DNA of 64,000 nt from Apricaphanius iberus (Eukaryota; Chordata; Actinopteri; Cyprinodontiformes; Aphaniidae): contig JAPXFQ010000494.1 of the NCBI GenBank assembly GCA_028564705.1, positions 2,728,001-2,792,000 of the forward strand, given 5' to 3'. A program made the position numbers and the translations under genes. Positions within the stretch are counted from its first letter, which is position 1. Every line of letters begins with the position of its first letter. Below are positions 60,861 to 64,000 of this stretch, in pieces. The notes beneath the pieces were generated by a model. It ran no database searches and had not been told where the DNA came from. It saw only the letters and a program-made list of their open reading frames with translations.

Positions 60861-62305
60861 GTGAGTGCAATAGATGACATTCAGTATTCTCCACACAGTA
60901 ATCTGTAAATTTGAAAGTGTTTCCACTGTATACATAGTCAGCTATAACAACTTTTGATTGTCACTTTGACTTTTTGTGTCTATTGGAAATACTGCAATAT
61001 TAGTATTGTTGCTTATATCCATATTAGTTTGGATTTTACAAATAATACACCAAATATTAAGGATCGACCAATATATTGGGCCGATATTTGCGTTTTTATT
61101 TGTAGTGGTATCGGCCGACACTAGTAGATATCGACCCGATACCAAAAAATCCAGGACCAGTATCACTAATGCTAACACCAACACGTTTTCCTTTTATATT
61201 TCAGTCATTAAATGATTCTGCCTTTAATTATTGATCATGATTCTGATCATAATAAAACACAGAACAAAGATTGTTGCTGGAATTTGGTCCATCTGTGAAC
61301 AGGAAGTTTATGGACTGATTGAAGTAATTAAAGGAACAGTTCAGATTGAACTTCAGAGACATATGGTTTCGCACACTGGAAATTTCACAAGAACAATTTG
61401 AATTATTAAATAAAAAAATGGATTCCATTGATTTAATGTTAGTGTTGGAAATTATTTTTGAATTTAGGGAGTTGTACATTTCTATCTCATTGCAAAAGTT
61501 TACTGTTTGAGGTGCTGCTAAGCCTGGGAACTCCCTGAATTTTTCTTGTTGTATTAAGCACTTTAAAGTGAAGATAAAGCAGCATTTCAGTTTATTTAAG
61601 TTGATTGAATTTATTGATAAAAGTCAGGTTCCCATTTTCTTTATTATAAATTTCAGTTAACTAATGATCTGCTGCTTAGCTCCTTGTGATTATTGATCAA
61701 TAATAAACATGCTGAACAGCATTTAAACTAAGATAATTGTTGGAGTCTGTATTTCAAATTTTCAGCTAAGAAAAGTTTGTTTGTTTTTTTTTGCTGCAAA
61801 TGAATATCTGTTCTAAATACCAGTTAGCGGCTTCCATGATTACTCATAATTGGTATCAGTCCTAGAAAAACCATATTGGTCGACCTCTACCAAATATTAT
61901 CTGAGTTGAAAGTAATTCCATATTGGCGTGACATTCGGTTCAAATCAGTTTTATTTATATAGTGCCACTTAACAACGTGTTTTCTGCAGAGAGGACATCT
62001 TCACAGATATAGTTTTATTTCAATAGTTTCTATTGGTCAAAAAACACTGCCACACTGACATTGTCCAAAAAAAAACTATGCAAACTATGAGAATATGCAT
62101 GGATATCTTCATCAGTGGTGAAGTCAGTATAATTATTCTAATTATTGTTATCATTTGCATGTGTCTGTTCACATCATTCAAATTTGTCATATATGCTAAT
62201 TAAAATAATAGAAAACTGATGTTTGACGTTTGTATCGCTGATTTATGTTATTTCTTTTGGTGACATCCTGCTTGCTATAACCGATTTCCTCTACAATGTT
62301 TACAG
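60861..62305 (+). other. Last intron of the SAMD3-like gene
   Basis: 1445-bp intron, expanded by an 829-bp inserted element at 61060-61888. A short 'tcagttttatttatatagtgcc' repeat fragment common in fish lies near 61947-61968. Confidence 0.75.
61060..61888. mobile_element. Non-coding transposon with 11-bp target duplication
   Basis: Identical 'accaaatatta' lies at 61049-61059 and 61889-61899. The insert begins AGGATCGACCAATAT and ends with the complement of AGAGGTCGACCAATAT, short terminal inverted repeats. Internal 'gtatcggccgacactag' and 'gatatcgacccgatacc' words are typical of an interspersed fish repeat. It encodes nothing. Superfamily is uncertain; an 11-bp duplication is longer than hAT or P elements normally make. 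Confidence 0.75.
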
Positions 62306-62617
62306 AATTTTGATGATTCAGCCATTAATGTGGAAGAAGAGCTGGCAGCAGAGACGATGGCTCTGTACCTCCTGCGTGGTGAAGATGGACAAGTCAGGGA
62401 TGTAGGGATCGTCATTGAGGGTTCCATCGTACTCAACCACCTTGGGGATCTCAGCAGAGCATGCTGCTACTTGCTTGGACTAACTTATGCCTTGGACCTC
62501 AAATACCCCAAAACTCTGAAATACATTTTTGAAGTATTTCAAAAGATGCTCGTTGAAGTGGATGCCGGAAACTTGTCAACAAAGGTGCAACGACTGAAAA
62601 ACTATGTAATGATCTAG
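62306..62617 (+). CDS. SAMD3-like protein, last coding exon
   Basis: Acceptor GTTTACAG at 62305; 103 codons plus TAG at 62615-62617. The translation begins [20 protein letters not shown] and ends with the family's C-terminal block: [52 protein letters not shown] and [11 protein letters not shown]. All three introns are phase 0 and no frame is broken, so the 534-residue product is intact. This argues for recent activity or selection. Confidence 0.85.
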   Translation, partial: NFDDSAINVEEELAAETMALYLLRGEDGQVRDVGIVIEGSIVLNHLGDLSRACCYLLGLTYALDLKYPKTLKYIFEVFQKMLVEVDAGNLSTKVQRLKNYVMI

Positions 62618-63336
62618 CTGTCTGTGGGGTAGATGAGCACAGATGAGACTCATACCCAACTGAACCATGCGTGTAAGGCGCAAAACTGACTGTACCCTCA
62701 GTAAATACTGAGGTTCTTCTGGACAGAAACTGGGGACATTCTGTGGTTTTATTTCGCCAAACCACCCCTAGATGTTGTCTGACTGATTGCATCATCTGAT
62801 GTTATTTTGATTTTACATTTACATTTTTCATTAATATGCATTTTATTTTTTTCTTTCATCATTTCTGGGAGGCATGGGGCAATTTATGAGTTTTGAGTTA
62901 AGGGTTTTGAGGCAGTTTCACCAGAAGTGACTTGAATGCTAGTTTAATGCAGTTTTCTTTTCTTGTTTTTTTTTCAGTTTTATGAAAAATGCAAGTATTT
63001 AAAAAAAAAAAAAATTCAGGTGTTTAAAACAGCACAAGAGATGACCAAATGTGTTGTCATATCTAAATGTGAAGCCAAATATGCTTTGGAGATGATTTTG
63101 TTCTTGTGTCACAGATTGTGATGGGCCCAGCTACAAGTCATCAGTGTCTTTAGTTTGAAGATAACCCTTTGTATTGTTATGCATCTTTAATATTGAACTT
63201 TTCTTTTTTTTTTCTCAAGGCCATTTGGCAAGAAGCCTTTTAGTTCAGAGGCTTTTGATCTTGGGTATCCTGAATTGCCTTTCTTGTTAACAGCTTTGAA
63301 TGTGCTGCACTTTATTGTGTCCTCATAACTTGATTG

Positions 63337-63676
63337 TTAAAGGGACACACCACCATTTGGGCAAATATGCTCATTTTCTAACTCCCCTCGAGTTAAACAA
63401 TTGAGTTTTACCTTTCCCCTGTTCATCCAGCCGTTCTCTGGTGACCCCATTTGTGGCTTTAGCTTAGCATGAATCATTGAATTGGATTAGACCATTAGCA
63501 ATTAGCATTAGGTGCTAATGGTCTAATCCGATTCAATGATTCATGCTAAGCTAAAGCCACAAATGGGGTCACCAGAGAACGGCTGGATGAACAGGGGAAA
63601 GGTAAAACTCAATTGATTAACTCGAGGAGAGGTGGAAAATGAGCATATTTGTCCAAACGGTGGTGTGTCCCTTTAA
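63337..63676. mobile_element. Long-arm foldback element with TTAA target duplication
   Basis: Two arms of about 160 bp (63341-63500 and 63513-63672) are almost exact reverse complements around a 12-bp spacer. They begin AGGGACACACC and end GGTGTGTCCCT, with TTAA on each side (63337-63340, 63673-63676). A TTAA duplication with AGGG-type ends points to a Kolobok- or piggyBac-driven non-autonomous element. The arms differ at only a few positions (for example near 63382-63398), so it is young or kept similar by conversion. Confidence 0.85.
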
Positions 63677-63887
63677 GAGAGACAGACAGACATATTGAGT
63701 TAAATGTTGGTTGGTGATGGTTCAGAGGGGGGAAAAAAAAGTTGAACCGATCATTTGATATAGCTCGAGTTTTTGTGGAGAAGTTTCCTAGCCAAGTGTT
63801 TTGAATTCTTTATTGAAATGCACTTTCATATGTAAGGTATGTGCCTAACTGGGAAAAAAAGTCATTTTCTGTGGAAAAAATGTTTAA

Positions 63888-63893
63888 AATAAA
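63888..63893 (+). terminator. Polyadenylation signal AATAAA
   Basis: Canonical AATAAA followed by a GT-rich 'gttttgtgag' stretch 12-22 bases on, a standard cleavage context. It is the first convincing signal downstream of the SAMD3-like stop codon. Confidence 0.7.
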
Positions 63894-64000
63894 GTTTAAT
63901 GTTTTGTGAGATCTTGGTCATATTTGTAGTACTCTACTGAATATCCTAAAATCAAATACGACATAGTGAATTAAGTTTAAAAAATCATTCAGCGCAACAA

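Larger units (their letters stand above)
62618..63910 (+). other. 3' UTR of the two-ORF unit
   Basis: Runs from the stop codon to the polyadenylation signal at 63888. It contains an A run near 63000 and the large foldback element at 63341-63672. Confidence 0.65.

Noticed and set aside
63901..64000. Right terminus of a CACTA-like element
   Set aside because: No sequence complementary to CACTCTAAGAA was found before the window end.

Overview
The window looks like euchromatic DNA of a ray-finned (teleost) fish. The evidence is a vertebrate CAMTA1 gene with normal GT-AG introns, many decayed Tc1-like transposons of types common in fish, a Penelope-like element, an L1-type LINE and abundant CA/GT microsatellites. 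The species cannot be named from the sequence. Family assignments rest on recognition of protein and repeat sequences; no search was run.

Region 1 (about 0.4-15.6 kb, minus strand): five consecutive coding exons of CAMTA1, a calmodulin-binding CG-1/IPT transcription factor. From 5' to 3' they lie at 15426-15579, 7303-7443, 2027-4329, 1216-1342 and 426-560. All splice phases agree. The gene runs off the left edge (ankyrin and IQ regions), and its 5' exons (start codon and most of the CG-1 domain) were not found. Its introns carry a tetranucleotide microsatellite, a GATTC-rich repeat, a 5'-truncated Penelope-like element with target-site duplication, Tc1 remnants, and a possible internal promoter with an alternative first exon (11.67-12.19 kb).

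Region 2 (15.6-54.4 kb): no convincing host exon. This may be upstream CAMTA1 intron or intergenic DNA. It holds at least eight degraded copies of one Tc1-like family (counting one in region 1), members of other Tc1-like families, and a 5'-truncated LINE (25.25 to about 30.57 kb) with a premature stop, a frameshift and an odd 3 kb GC-rich tail. It also has a PIF/Harbinger-like element apparently nested in a Tc1 copy, a perfect 20-bp-stem hairpin, and some high-complexity stretches that could be conserved regulatory DNA.

Region 3 (54.4-63.9 kb, plus strand): the most interesting part. One promoter and set of 5' untranslated exons precede two intact open reading frames. The first is an 886-residue protein with four C2H2 zinc fingers and a transposase-like body. 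The second is a 534-residue protein in four phase-0 exons, of the fish multicopy family that databases label 'sterile alpha motif domain-containing protein 3-like'. A splice acceptor sits exactly in front of the second start codon, so the first ORF lies in what would be an intron of the second. This recalls the two-product layout of plant En/Spm (CACTA) transposons. A CACTA-like 5' end may lie at 54393; the right end is not visible. The unit ends with a canonical polyadenylation signal at 63888. A long perfect-looking TTAA-flanked foldback element sits in its 3' UTR, and an 829-bp element with an 11-bp duplication sits in its last intron.
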